This document shows positions 25,153-34,233 of a stretch of DNA of 64,000 nt, one piece after another. Made by a program: the position numbers and the translations under genes. Each line of letters opens with the position of its first letter. Position 1 is the stretch's first letter. This DNA comes from Palsa-504 sp963769715 (GTDB lineage Bacteria; Actinomycetota; Actinomycetes; Streptosporangiales; Streptosporangiaceae), in contig CAVYNE010000031.1 of NCBI GenBank assembly GCA_963769715.1, positions 620,001-684,000 of the forward strand, written 5' to 3'. The notes under the pieces are model-generated. The model saw only the letters and a program-made list of their open reading frames with translations. It made no database searches and was not told the DNA's origin.

Positions 25153-25633
25153 GTTCTGCCCAGGCTTCCATCGGGTGACGGGCGGCGATGCGCCGGCGGC
25201 GCGGGCGCATGACGGTGATCCACAGGGCGGCCGGGTGGCCCAGGTAGTACGCGGGAGCGGTGTTCGGGTGGCGATCTCTCCGCTCCGCCTCGGCGGGGAA
25301 ATGCCGGGCGGCGGACCCGTCCGTGCCGTCATGGCCATCATGGCTGCGCTGGAGGCTGTCGCGCCCGGCGCGGGATGTCACTGCGGCACTGCCGGGGTCG
25401 TGCTTGCCTTTGCCGTGCCAGGTGAGGGATTCGATGGCCCCGCAGAAGTAATGGCCGGCCGGGCACCTGATCATGGCGCTTTCGACGGGCCCGTCGGTGG
25501 AGCGCATGGTGAACCGGCACCTGACCTCGGCAGGCAGCCCGCATCGTACGGCGCCTTCCTGGTCCAGGTAGGCCGGGCAGTCAAGCGCGCTTCCCAAGAC
25601 CGCCTCGGACTTCTCCGCTACTGGGAAAGGCAA
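25118..25633 (-). CDS. conserved actinomycete protein of unknown function
   Basis: The 171-codon frame starts at a TTG. Characteristic stretches are CPAYLDQEGAVRCGLPAEVR, CRFTMRSTDGPVESAMIRCP, AGHYFCGAIESLTWHGKGKH and NTAPAYYLGHPAALWITVMR. The four to five cysteines in the first half could bind metal. I recognise the sequence as a widespread hypothetical protein of actinomycetes. Its natural end is probably near RPRRRRIAA; the last 20 or so residues run over the sigma factor fragment. Start choice is uncertain. Confidence 0.65.
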   Translation of the reverse strand: MPFPVAEKSEAVLGSALDCPAYLDQEGAVRCGLPAEVRCRFTMRSTDGPVESAMIRCPAGHYFCGAIESLTWHGKGKHDPGSAAVTSRAGRDSLQRSHDGHDGTDGSAARHFPAEAERRDRHPNTAPAYYLGHPAALWITVMRPRRRRIAARHPMEAWAEPAHGRAARGPA

Positions 25634-25824
25634 GCCTGGATGATGCCGGGCCTACGCCGAACCGCCCGGCCGCAGAGCGTCTCCGTAGCCGGGCGGCCAC
25701 CATTGCACTGAACCCGGGCCACAACTGCGTGACGCGACATGTCCAGCGCCGCCCCGACGTAGCCGCCGCTGGATATGGTCCGGCAATTTCGAGCTACCCG
25801 CTTACGCATTGGCTTGTAGCGCGC

Positions 25825-25835
25825 AGTGTTACACT
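25825..25835. promoter_or_regulatory. palindrome in front of a toxin-antitoxin operon
   Basis: AGTGTTACACT is an 11-bp palindrome, 7 bp before the antitoxin ATG and overlapping the likely promoter. Antitoxins of this kind usually repress their own operon. The role is inferred from position. Confidence 0.45.
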
Positions 25836-25842
25836 GTACTAC

Positions 25843-26256
25843 ATGAGTCAACCACTCAGCGTTCGCCTGAATGAGGCGACCATCGCACGCCTGGGGAAAC
25901 ACGCCCAGCGCGTTCACCTGGCGCCGCGCACCCTGGCCCAGCGCTACGTCGAAGAGGGTCTGCGGATGGATGAGCATCCGCTTGTCCGGTTCGCCGACGG
26001 ACCAGCGGGCCGGCGCGCCCGGGTGGTGGGGACCGGGAAGGACGTGTGGGAAGTCATCGCAGCCGTCCGCGACAACGCTGGGGACGCCGCCGGGACAGCA
26101 CGCTACCTGGAGATACCGCTCGGCCTCGTGCAGGCCGCCATCACCTACTACGGCGCCTACCGAGACGAGATCGATCAGTGGATCGAGATCAACGAGCAGG
26201 AGGCCGCTGAAGCGCATGCCGCGTGGGTTGCCGGACAGGCTGCCGTAAAACGGTGA
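25843..26256 (+). CDS. antitoxin-like protein with DUF433-type region
   Basis: The product is 137 aa from ATG 25843 (MSQPLSVRLNEATIARLGKH). The N-terminal ribbon-helix-helix-like part (RLNEATIARLGKHAQRVHLA) is followed by RTLAQRYVEEGLRMDEHPLV, VWEVIAAVRDNAGDAAGTAR and a final helix with ITYYGAYRDEIDQWIEINEQ. This matches the antitoxin-type partners of DUF5615 toxins. The gene overlaps the downstream toxin gene by GTGA. The antitoxin should neutralise the toxin and bind the operon promoter. The frame is open further upstream, but that part is not protein-like. Confidence 0.78.
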   Translation: MSQPLSVRLNEATIARLGKHAQRVHLAPRTLAQRYVEEGLRMDEHPLVRFADGPAGRRARVVGTGKDVWEVIAAVRDNAGDAAGTARYLEIPLGLVQAAITYYGAYRDEIDQWIEINEQEAAEAHAAWVAGQAAVKR

Positions 26257-26612
26257 GACTCCTGCTGGACGAGATGCTCTCACCAGCCATCACCCGCGAG
26301 CTATGCGCGCGAGGCCACGACGTCCAGGCCGTAGCTGGCCACCCCGAATGGGAAGCGCTCTCAGATCCCCAGGTCATGACGCTCGCGCGAACAGAACGCC
26401 GGGCCATCGTCACCAACAACGTGCGCGACTACCGCCCACTGCACGTCGAAGCGGTCACGCCAGGCGGCCAGGGGCACTTCGGCATGATCTTCATGTCAGG
26501 CAAGTACCGGCGCACCAAGAGCGACATCGGCCGGATCACCGCCGACCTCGAAGCGAAACTCACCCAATACCCAGGCGACGAGGATCTCGCCAACGCAGAG
26601 GAATGGCTGTAA
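26253..26612 (+). CDS. DUF5615 PIN-like toxin
   Basis: The product is 119 aa from the GTG that overlaps the antitoxin stop. The fold signature is clear: LLLDEMLSPAITRELCARGH with the first acidic residue, VQAVAGHPEWEALSDPQVMT, then RRAIVTNNVRDYRPLHVEAV with the N-x-x-D/R-D motif. This is the Mut7-C/PIN-like ribonuclease fold used in VapC-like toxins. The acidic residues for metal binding are present. The gene is co-transcribed with and translationally coupled to its antitoxin. Confidence 0.85.
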   Translation: MRLLLDEMLSPAITRELCARGHDVQAVAGHPEWEALSDPQVMTLARTERRAIVTNNVRDYRPLHVEAVTPGGQGHFGMIFMSGKYRRTKSDIGRITADLEAKLTQYPGDEDLANAEEWL

Positions 26613-26689
26613 GCCCAGCTCGGCGGGAGCGGGTTCGGCGGTAAACATAGTCACCAGTCTCTTCCAGAAAACTGGATCTTGTCAGGGGG

Positions 26690-26718
26690 TTGACTAGGCA
26701 GCGCCGTTTTGCTAATAG
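26690..26718 (+). promoter_or_regulatory. sigma-A-type promoter of the LCP gene
   Basis: TTGACT (26690-26695) and TAATAG (26713-26718) are separated by exactly 17 bp. The start site would fall near 26725, giving a leader of about 47 nt before ATG 26772. Confidence 0.7.
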
Positions 26719-26771
26719 GCTCGACTCCGTGCTTACGGAGGAATTCCCAGCTTCACGGTACGGGAGTCGTC

Positions 26772-28103
26772 ATGAGTGAGGACTGGCCACGCGGGTGGTA
26801 CAACGACGAGCCCGAGCGGCCCGCTGCTGGTCAACGGGCTCAGCCGAGCGTCACGCCCCAATCGCCGGGGCAGGGCTCTGCAGGGCGGGGCTCGCCGGGC
26901 CAGGGCTGGCAGGGCTGGGGGCAGGGCTCTGCGGGGCATGGCTCGCCGGGCCAGGGCTGGCAGGGCTGGGGGCAGGGCTCTGCGGGGCATGGCTCGCCGG
27001 GGCAGGGTTGGCACGACGTGGGCCACGCAGATACGAGTGCGGCCGGAGCGAGCCAGAACGCGTGGCCTGCTCAGCCGCCTTCGCGGTCCTGGACGGGCGG
27101 CGCGGGTGGCGGGCCGGGGGGGCCGAGGCGGCGGCGGTGGCTGCGGCCCAGGCGCATCCTGGTGATCCTGGCGAGCCTGGTGGTGCTGGCCGTGGTGGCC
27201 ACCGTGGGCGTCTACTTCAGCGTGAACTCCAAGCTGACCCGGATCAACGTGCTGGTGCCGACCGCGTTGACCTCGGCCGGGACGAACTGGCTGATCGCGG
27301 GCTCCGACAGCCGCGGCGGACTGACCGCGGCACAGGAAAACCAGCTGGCCCTGGGACGCGACATCAGCGGCGGCCGTTCGGACACGATCATGCTCCTGCA
27401 CCTGCCGGCCAACGGCACCCGTCCCACGCTGGTCAGCCTCCCGAGAGACTCCTACGTGCCGATCCCGGGAAACGGCTACAACAAGCTCAACGCCGCCTAC
27501 GACGATCGGCGGGCCCGAAGCTGCTGATCGAGACCGTGCAGAACGTCACCGGGCTGCCCATCAACCACTTCATGAGCATCGGCTTCGGCGGGCTGGTCAA
27601 CGTGGTCAACGACGTCGGCGGCGTGCGCATGTGCCTGAAGGCACCGATGAAGGACCCGAAGGCCGGCCTGAACCTCAAGGCCGGATGCCAGACCCTCAGC
27701 GGCGACCAGGCGCTCGGCTTCGTGCGCACCCGCGCGTTCGCCGAGGGTGACCTGCAGCGCGAGCAGGACCAGCGGGTCCTGCTCAAGGGCATCTTGTCCA
27801 AGATGACGTCGGCCGGAACGCTGGCTAACCCGTTCGCGATCGTCCCCGCGGCCAACGGCGCGGCGTCGGCCATCTCGGTGGACCAGGGCACCGGCCTGTC
27901 CTCGCTGGTCTCGGTGGCGTTCGCGCTGCGGGACCCGGTGACCACCACGGTGCCGTTGGCCACGGACGTTCGCGACCACGAACGCCGGGTCGGTCGTGGT
28001 GTGGGATACCACGGCGGCTAAGCAGTTCTTCAATGACCTGGCCCACGACCAGGCACTGCCGCAGAGCCTCATCTCGAAGACATCCGTCCAGGGCACCGCC
28101 TAG
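26772..28103 (+). pseudogene. LytR-CpsA-Psr (LCP) family protein with two frameshifts
   Basis: From ATG 26772 the protein has a Gly/Gln-rich cytoplasmic repeat region, a membrane anchor (ILVILASLVVLAVVATVGVY) and the LCP domain start (NWLIAGSDSRGG, SDTIMLLHLPANGTRPTLVS, LPRDSYVPIPGNGYNKLNAA). Near 27505 the frame shifts; the domain continues in another frame (KLLIETVQNVTGLPINHFMS, FVRTRAFAEGDLQREQDQRV). Near 27972 it shifts again to AGSVVVWDTTAAKQFFNDL and ends at 28103. Joined, it would be about 440 aa. LCP proteins attach anionic polymers to peptidoglycan. The rest of the sequence is well preserved, so sequencing error is possible. Confidence 0.8.
26871..27023 (+). repeat. three 51-bp tandem repeats in the LCP gene
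   Basis: Units starting CAGGGCTCTG at 26871, 26922 and 26973 encode 17-residue repeats of the form GQGSAGHGSPGQGWQGW, in the cytoplasmic N-terminal region. The copies differ at a few positions, most in the third. Exact repeats of this size can change copy number by slippage. Confidence 0.9.
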
Positions 28104-28175
28104 CCGCGGGCGTGTATGCAGGTCGGGATGCCTGGGTAGTAGTCCTGGCGAAGCCAGTCCATATCGGCCCATGTA

Positions 28176-28550
28176 TTGATTTACATGAACCTTCATGGGA
28201 TTGACGCAGTGCCTACCGTGTTTGGTACGTTCGCTGCGGTACGGATCCGCCGCCGCAGCCGGAGGTCAGATGGACGGTCACAAGGTCCCTCGACCAGGCG
28301 GAGGCGTGGGGCCAGCTGTCAACCCGCCCTCAATGGCGCCGGGGAGCCGCACGCGTTGTCTGCGCGTGAGGTCGAGGTCATGTCGCTCATCGCGGACGGA
28401 CAGACCAATGGGGAGATCGCCGCTCGCCTGTTCCTGGCCGAGAAGACCGTGAAGAACCACGTCAGACGGATCTACTCCAAGCTCGGCGTCGGCTCGCGGC
28501 CCGCCGCCATCGCCTACTGGCGCCAGGCCATCGGGCCCGCCCACCGGTAG
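28176..28550 (+). CDS. short LuxR-type DNA-binding protein
   Basis: The product is 124 aa. The C-terminal half is a full LuxR helix-turn-helix: ALSAREVEVMSLIADGQTNG, EIAARLFLAEKTVKNHVRRI and YSKLGVGSRPAAIAYWRQA. The first 55 residues are Arg-rich and not like any receiver or sensor domain. A different frame from ATG 28270 (MDGHKVPRPGG) reads more naturally into the region, so the true N-terminus is uncertain and another small frameshift is possible. The gene lies between the LCP gene and the two-component system. Its target is unknown. Confidence 0.7.
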   Translation: MIYMNLHGIDAVPTVFGTFAAVRIRRRSRRSDGRSQGPSTRRRRGASCQPALNGAGEPHALSAREVEVMSLIADGQTNGEIAARLFLAEKTVKNHVRRIYSKLGVGSRPAAIAYWRQAIGPAHR

Positions 28551-28700
28551 CCCCGCCCGGTCCAGGTCGCCGCTTAGCCGAGTGTGGCTGGCGTTCTCCT
28601 GAGCCGATTCCTCCCCCGGCCGTCTGCCGGCCGCGGAACGGAGATCATCTCCAGCGGACCTTCAGGTTATCCTCAGCGTGGCGGATGACAATATAGAGCT

Positions 28701-29420
28701 ATGGACACGCTGACCGATGCGCGGCAGCGACCGGATGCCCGGCTGCTAGTCGTCGAGGACGAGCCGAACATCCTTGAGTTGCTGTCCGCGAGCCTGCGCT
28801 ACGCGGGTTTCGACGTCGTCACGGCGGCAGCCGGAACCGAGGCGGTACAGGCCGCTCAGCGTCACCGGCCCGACCTGATCGTGCTCGACGTGATGTTGCC
28901 CGACATGGATGGATTCGATGTCATCAGGCGGCTGCGGGGTGGCGGCGCCCGGATTCCGGTCGTCTTCCTGACCGCCAGGGACGCCACCGAGGACAAGATC
29001 CGCGGCCTCACGCTGGGCGGTGATGACTATGTCACCAAGCCGTTCAGCCTGGAAGAGGTGATCGCGCGGATCCGCGCCGTGCTCCGCCGCACCAGGGGAG
29101 ACGGGGTCGAGCCGACGCCCCGCATCACCTTCGCCGATCTCGAACTCGACGAGGAAAGCCACGAGGTATGGCGCGGCGGGGAGCAGATTCAGCTCTCCCC
29201 CACCGAGTTCAAGCTGCTGCGGTACTTCATGAGCAACTCCAACCGGGTGCTGTCCAAGATGCAGATCCTCGACCACGTCTGGGACTACGACTTCCGCGGC
29301 GACACCGGCATCGTCGAGTCCTACGTGTCCGTGCTGCGTCGCAAGGTCGACACCAAAGAGCCCCGGCTGATCCACACCCTGCGCGGCGTCGGGTACGTGC
29401 TGCGGCTTCCATCTTCTTAA
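28701..29420 (+). CDS. OmpR/PhoB-family response regulator
   Basis: The product is 239 aa. The receiver domain has the acidic pair in LLVVEDEPN, the phosphorylation Asp in LIVLDVMLPDMDG, Thr in VVFLTARD and Lys in DDYVTKPF. The C-terminal winged helix has the usual order, FADLELDEESHEVWRGGEQI, LSPTEFKLLRYFMSNSNRVL, SKMQILDHVWDYDF and VSVLRRKVD, ending HTLRGVGYVLR. All key residues are present. The histidine kinase gene follows after 15 bp, so the two form an operon, although the kinase frame is broken. Confidence 0.95.
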   Translation: MDTLTDARQRPDARLLVVEDEPNILELLSASLRYAGFDVVTAAAGTEAVQAAQRHRPDLIVLDVMLPDMDGFDVIRRLRGGGARIPVVFLTARDATEDKIRGLTLGGDDYVTKPFSLEEVIARIRAVLRRTRGDGVEPTPRITFADLELDEESHEVWRGGEQIQLSPTEFKLLRYFMSNSNRVLSKMQILDHVWDYDFRGDTGIVESYVSVLRRKVDTKEPRLIHTLRGVGYVLRLPSS

Positions 29421-29435
29421 GCAGGACGAGCGGGC

Positions 29436-31169
29436 ATGACAGCAGAGGGAGCGAGCAGCCAGGGCGGCCATTGGGGGCCCGGCCATGGCAGGCCGTACGC
29501 CGCTTGTCTGCCCGCACATCCCTGCGGACCAAGCTCGTCACGGCGCTCCTCGCTCTGGTCGCCATAGCGCTGGCGGTGATGAGTTTCGTCGGCGTCGCGG
29601 TGTTCGGCAACTACCTGCAGAGCCAGGTCGATGCCCAGTTGCACAGCCTGGACGCTCAGGTGCAGAACGACCCTTCTGCTTTTTTGGGGGGGGTCATCAC
29701 CTGACGTTCCTCCTGAACAACAGCGTCGTGGAGGTGCTCTCCGCCAACGGGCAGCCGGTGACCGGAATCGGCAACTGGCAAAATCTCAGCGCAATTCCCG
29801 GACCCGCCATACCGCCAGCCAGTCCGGCACGAGCGGGAACTCTGGTCAGCCGTTTACCGTTCTGGCGCAGTCGGGCGGTTACAGCTGGCGTGTCATCACC
29901 CAGCCGGTGCAGTACAGCACAGACGGCGGCGTGACCATGCAGTCAGGAACCCTGGTCGTCGGCCTGAACCTGGGCAATCTCGACCAGACCATGGCGTACC
30001 TGATCAGGCTCGACGTGATCGTGAGCGTCGTGATCCTGTTCGTGCTGATGATCGTCGGGTTCGCGGTGGTGCGGGCGAACCTGCAGCCGCTGGTCGAAAT
30101 CGAGGAGACCGCGGAAGAGATCGCGGACGGGCACCTGAACCGGCGTGTGCCCGAGCGTGATCCACGCACCGAGATAGGCAGCCTCGGCCGGTCGCTGAAC
30201 ATCATGCTGAGCCAGATCGAGACGGCCTTCCATGCACGGGAGGAATCCGAGGCGGCAGCGCACCAGTCCGAGGAACGGATGCGGCGTTTCATCGCCGACG
30301 CCAGCCACGAGCTGCGCACGCCGCTGACCGCGATCCGCGGCTTCGCCGAGTACTACCGCCAGCGCGGCGGGCTCGTCCCGCACTGGGACAAGTCGGCCTT
30401 GGCCTTGACTTCGGCGGATGAGGCGGATGAGGCGGATGAGGCGGGCAGCCGCGCCCTGGCCACGGCGGACGGGCTTACGCCGGACGACCTGGACCGGATC
30501 ATGCAGCGGGTGGAGAAGGAAGCGGCCCGGATGGGCTTGCTCGTCGAGGACCTGCTCCTGCTGGCCCGGCTTGACCAGCAGCGCCCGCTGGCCCGGAAGC
30601 CGATCGACCTGCTCTCGCTGGCCGCCGACGCGGTCCACGACGCCCGACTGCTCGCCCCGGCTAGGACCATCGACCTGTCGGTCAAGCCCGGCGCCGCATT
30701 CCTCGTCATCGGCGACGAAGCGCGGCTGCGACAGGTCATCGGGAACCTGATGAGCAACGCGCTCACCCACACCCCGGATGGGTCCCCGATCGAGGTGTCT
30801 ATCGGGTCCGGGACGCTGGACCCGCGGGTGCCCGATTCGCCCCAGGCCGTGACGCTCGACGTGACCGACCACGGGCCGGGGATGACCCCGGAGCAGGCGC
30901 ATCGTGTGTTCGAGCGGTTCTACCGCGCGGATCAGGCCAGGACGCGCACCAGCGGCGGCAGCGGGCTGGGCTTGGCCATCGTGAGCGCGCTCGTCACCGC
31001 GCACGGCGGCGTCGCCTCCGTGCGGACCGCACCCGGCCAGGGCGCGACGTTCCGGATCGCCCTGCCGCTGGATCCCGAGGCGGGCATGGCCGGGGACGAC
31101 GACTCCGACCTGGACGAGCCGGGCGAGGTCGACGAAACGGGCACCGCCAGGCTGTCGCACCCGGCCTGA
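29436..31169 (+). pseudogene. sensor histidine kinase, multiple frameshifts in the sensor half
   Basis: The kinase half is intact and in one frame: membrane segment VIVSVVILFVLMIVGFAVV, HAMP region, phosphoacceptor His in DASHELRTPLTAIRGFAEY, N-box in RQVIGNLMSNALTHTPDGS, DHGPGMTPEQ and GGSGLGLAIV. The N-terminal part is split over three frames: ATG 29436 does not lead in frame to TSLRTKLVTALLALVAIALA (first membrane segment). The frame breaks at the T6G8 run near 29685 and again near 29830, after LTFLLNNSVVEVLSANGQP. Restoring about three bases would give a normal protein. Homopolymer errors are likely, but genuine decay is possible. Confidence 0.8.
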
Positions 31170-31231
31170 TTCGCGGTTACCGATTCCGCCGGCGGCGGGC
31201 ATGAGCTCCGCCCGACACCAGCCCCGGCACT

Positions 31232-32170
31232 CTAGGCGGACAGGACCGCGCGGGCCGCGGACCGGACCTGTTCGGCGTAGGACGCGCCGAACAGGCACGC
31301 GTGCACCAGCAGCGGATGCAACTGGTGCAGCGGGACCCGGGACCGCCAGCCTGGCGCGAGCGGGGTCGTGTCGTTGTAGCCGGCCAGGATGCGGTCCAGG
31401 TGGGGCGCGCCGAACAAGGCCAGCATGGCCAGGTCGGTCTCGCGGTGGCCGCCGTGTGCCGCCGGGTCGATCAGCCAGCCCCGGTCGCCCGACCAGAGCA
31501 CGTTCCCGGCCCAGCAGTCACCGTGAATGCGGCTGGGCGGCTCGGCCGGTCCCGCCAGCGAGTCGATCCGGTCCATCACCGCCTCCACCAGCCGCCCGTC
31601 TTCAGGCCGCAGCGCACCGGAGTCCGTCGCCCGGCGCAGGTAGGGCAGCAGCCTGCGGCTCGCATACCACTGCGGCCATGGCGGCCATTGGGTCCGTCCC
31701 GGCGCGGCGCCGACCCCAATGGCCGGCTGGCCCGGCGGCGCGGGCGTGTTGTCCAGCGGCAAGCTGGCGATGAACCCTCGCCACGGGGCGCCGAAATCCC
31801 CGGCGCCGGCCGCGTGCAGCCGGGCCAGTTCGGTGCCGAACCGGAACGCCGCCGATGGCGTCGCGTGCCCCGGCGGGATCATCGAGATGACGAGCGCGGC
31901 CCCGGTGACGGCCAGCACCTCGGGCACCGGGACGGCGTCCGCCTCGGCCAGCCAGCGCAGGCTGCTCGCCTCGGCCGCGAACGCGGCGGCCGTCTCATCC
32001 GAGGCGGCCTCCCCCGTGGCGCCGGCGACCTTGGCGAACGCGCGCTGCCCGCCGGCCAGCGTGAGCATGAGGTGCTGGTAGCCGTGCTGGGAGCCGACGA
32101 CGCGGGCCTCGCGGACGGCCAGGCCGGTCTGCCGGGCGACTTGGCGCGCGGCGGAGGTGAACGAGGTCAC
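31232..32170 (-). CDS. fructosamine kinase family protein
   Basis: The product is 312 aa. The APH-like fold shows AVREARVVGSQHGYQHLMLT, AFAKVAGATGE with the ATP-binding Lys, and the kinase motif RIHGDCWAGNVLW (catalytic Asp) followed by WLIDPAAHGGHRETDLAML (metal Asp). This arrangement is that of fructosamine-3-kinase-like deglycation enzymes, which phosphorylate sugar adducts on amines. The start codon overlaps by four bases the end of a low-molecular-weight phosphotyrosine phosphatase gene. That pair is a common actinomycete arrangement and suggests linked deglycation and dephosphorylation roles. Confidence 0.9.
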   Translation of the reverse strand: MTSFTSAARQVARQTGLAVREARVVGSQHGYQHLMLTLAGGQRAFAKVAGATGEAASDETAAAFAAEASSLRWLAEADAVPVPEVLAVTGAALVISMIPPGHATPSAAFRFGTELARLHAAGAGDFGAPWRGFIASLPLDNTPAPPGQPAIGVGAAPGRTQWPPWPQWYASRRLLPYLRRATDSGALRPEDGRLVEAVMDRIDSLAGPAEPPSRIHGDCWAGNVLWSGDRGWLIDPAAHGGHRETDLAMLALFGAPHLDRILAGYNDTTPLAPGWRSRVPLHQLHPLLVHACLFGASYAEQVRSAARAVLSA

Positions 32171-32748
32171 CGGCCGCCGCGGTGCCCGGCCTCGGAACCG
32201 CCGGCAGCGCGACCGTGGGCCTCGAGCAGCCGCGCCAGCCGCCCGGCGATGACCGGCGCGGCCGCGCTGAGCAGGTCGAGCACGTAGCCGAACTCGTCCG
32301 CGTTCCCGCCGTAAGGGTCTGGGATCTGGCCGCCGGTGGCCCCGTCCAGCCCGCCCACCTCGCCGAACAACCGGATCCGGTCAGCGTCCCGCCCCCGGGC
32401 CATCCGCCGCAGGTCCGCGAGGTTGCGCGCGTCCATCGCGAGAACAAGGTCGCGCCGGGCCAGCCAGGACCGCTGGATCTGCCGGGCCCGGTGAACTGAG
32501 CCGTCGAAGCCGCGGCTGGCCAGCGCGGCCCGGGCGCCCGAGTTCATCGCGTCGCCGACGTGCCAGTCCCCGGTGCCCGCGCTGTCCACGACGACGGCCC
32601 CGTCGAGGCCGGCCGCGGCCAGCTCGGCGCGCAGCACGGTCTCGGCCATCGGCGACCGGCAGATATTGCCCAGGCAGACCAGGCAGACCCGGTAGGGTGC
32701 GCCGGGTTCGCGCGGGGATGGCAGCTCAGCCGCCGACGATAGAGCCAT
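32167..32748 (-). CDS. low-molecular-weight protein-tyrosine phosphatase
   Basis: The product is 193 aa from ATG 32748. The active-site loop is C-L-G-N-I-C-R-S (Cys25 to Ser32), matching C-x5-R-S exactly, and the general acid is in QIPDPYGGNADEF. SWLARRDLVLAMDARNLADL fits the family core. All catalytic residues are present. An upstream in-frame start at 32763 would add five residues. Substrates could be phosphotyrosine proteins or phosphosugars. It is coupled to the downstream fructosamine kinase gene by a four-base overlap. Confidence 0.93.
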   Translation of the reverse strand: MALSSAAELPSPREPGAPYRVCLVCLGNICRSPMAETVLRAELAAAGLDGAVVVDSAGTGDWHVGDAMNSGARAALASRGFDGSVHRARQIQRSWLARRDLVLAMDARNLADLRRMARGRDADRIRLFGEVGGLDGATGGQIPDPYGGNADEFGYVLDLLSAAAPVIAGRLARLLEAHGRAAGGSEAGHRGGR

Positions 32749-32788
32749 ACCACCAGCATGCCGCATCCAGGCGGGTAAGCCGGACGAG

Positions 32789-34168
32789 CTACTCCGTGGC
32801 CGGGCGGCTCCGGCCCGCCATGGCCGGCTCCGCGACCTTGGGAGGCTTGGCCGGCACCCGGTCGGGGCCGAACCGGGCATCCAGCCAGCGGCCCACCCGG
32901 CGGCCGACGTTCTGCATCGGCCGTTCCACCAGGAGGTACGTCGCCGAGCTGACCGCGATCATGATGGCCAGGAGCCCCGCGGCCAGCAGCACCTGCAGTG
33001 GGAAGGGGTGGTGCAGGCGCGTCCAGCGGAAGTGATGGTAGACCTCGATGACCAGCGGATGCAGCAGGTAGAGGGAGTAGCTGATCAGGCCGAGCCAGGT
33101 CAGCGCCCGCGGCCACCGGACGTGCCGGAACGCCATCCCGGCCCCGAACGTCAGGCCGGCCAGCAGCAACGCGGTGAACCAGCGGCGCTCCCAGACCAGT
33201 TCGGCGTACGCGCCCATGCCCCAGGCGTGGCTGTGCCACAGCCCGGCCGTGATGGCCAGGCTGAGCACGGCCGCCCCGACCACGATGGCCTTGCGCCACG
33301 AATACTGGCCCTGTTCGGCCCGGTAGAACACGGTCCCGGTGAACATCAGGGCCAGGATCGACAGCGTTTCCCATGGCCAGAGCCAGCTGCCGTTGAAGGC
33401 CAGCAGCGCCACCGCCACCACCGCGGCGATGGCCGCGCCGAGCAGCCGCGACATGCCGCGCAACACGACGGCGAGGGCCAGCCCGGCCAGCATGGCCAGA
33501 TCCGCCGTGAGCGCGATCAGGCGCGGGGTGGCCACGTTGTGCGTGAGGTAGGCCTGCGGCAGCACGCCGCCGATCGCCACGGCGGCCGCCGCGAAGGCCA
33601 GCGCGTACCAGCTGCTGCGCTTGTGCACCCGGGCGATGAACAAGGCGGTGAGCAGCAGGTAGAAGACCATCTCATAGGACAGCGACCAGACCACGTTGGG
33701 CAGGTTCTGCCCGGCCAGCACGTTCGACATCATCAGCAGCTGGGAGAAGACTGACGTCTCCGGATCCGAGCCCTCGCCGCGCAGCGACCCGAAATGCAGC
33801 AGGTAGAGCGCCACCGCGATCCCCACGGCCAGCAGGTACAGGGGATACAGCCGGAACAGGCGGCTCACCCAGAACGTCCGGACGCTGCCCTTGCGCTCCA
33901 GCGACGCCGGCACGATGTACCCGCTGATGATGAAGAAGACAAAGACACCGTAGTTGCCCGGGTCGAACCACTGATAGATCTCCGCCCGAATGTGCTGCAG
34001 CACGTAGTAGCTGAGGTGATCGAAGACCACCGCGAGCGCCGCCAGGCCGCGGAGCACGTCGAGCCAGCCCAGCCGGGTCCCCGGCCCGGCCGCGTCTTTC
34101 GCAGTGAGCTGCGAAGGCTGAGACGGTTCGGGCATGGATGCCGACTCTACAACGTTACGGCTGGTCAT
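32789..34168 (-). CDS. acyltransferase-3 family membrane protein
   Basis: The product is 459 aa (448 from the second Met). The start of the domain, RLGWLDVLRGLAALAVVFDH, carries the conserved R-G and catalytic His region. FFIISGYIVPASLERKG and VSRLFRLYPLYLLAV, with the conserved F-x-x-S-G and R-R-x-R-L-x-P-like motifs, follow. About ten to eleven membrane helices are seen, ending YSLYLLHPLVIEVYHHFRW and ATYLLVERPMQN. Such proteins O-acylate extracellular or cell-envelope sugars. The Pro-rich cytoplasmic tail is poorly conserved. It lies 40 bp from the phosphatase gene on the same strand. Confidence 0.9.
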   Translation of the reverse strand: MTSRNVVESASMPEPSQPSQLTAKDAAGPGTRLGWLDVLRGLAALAVVFDHLSYYVLQHIRAEIYQWFDPGNYGVFVFFIISGYIVPASLERKGSVRTFWVSRLFRLYPLYLLAVGIAVALYLLHFGSLRGEGSDPETSVFSQLLMMSNVLAGQNLPNVVWSLSYEMVFYLLLTALFIARVHKRSSWYALAFAAAAVAIGGVLPQAYLTHNVATPRLIALTADLAMLAGLALAVVLRGMSRLLGAAIAAVVAVALLAFNGSWLWPWETLSILALMFTGTVFYRAEQGQYSWRKAIVVGAAVLSLAITAGLWHSHAWGMGAYAELVWERRWFTALLLAGLTFGAGMAFRHVRWPRALTWLGLISYSLYLLHPLVIEVYHHFRWTRLHHPFPLQVLLAAGLLAIMIAVSSATYLLVERPMQNVGRRVGRWLDARFGPDRVPAKPPKVAEPAMAGRSRPATE

Positions 34169-34203
34169 GACAGCGTCACCCGCATATACCCCGCTATGCC
34201 TTG

Positions 34204-34233
34204 CGTCTCTTTACGTCTCTTTACGTCTCTCAA
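34204..34233 (+). repeat. three 10-bp direct repeats upstream of the acyltransferase gene
   Basis: CGTCTCTTTA occurs twice in tandem, and a third copy ends CGTCTCTCAA, with a period of one helical turn. They lie 36-66 bp upstream of the acyltransferase start, in its likely promoter region, so they may be an operator for a protein binding one face of the DNA. Confidence 0.6.

Noticed and set aside
28176..28550. Full two-component response regulator
   Set aside because: No receiver domain precedes the LuxR helix-turn-helix.
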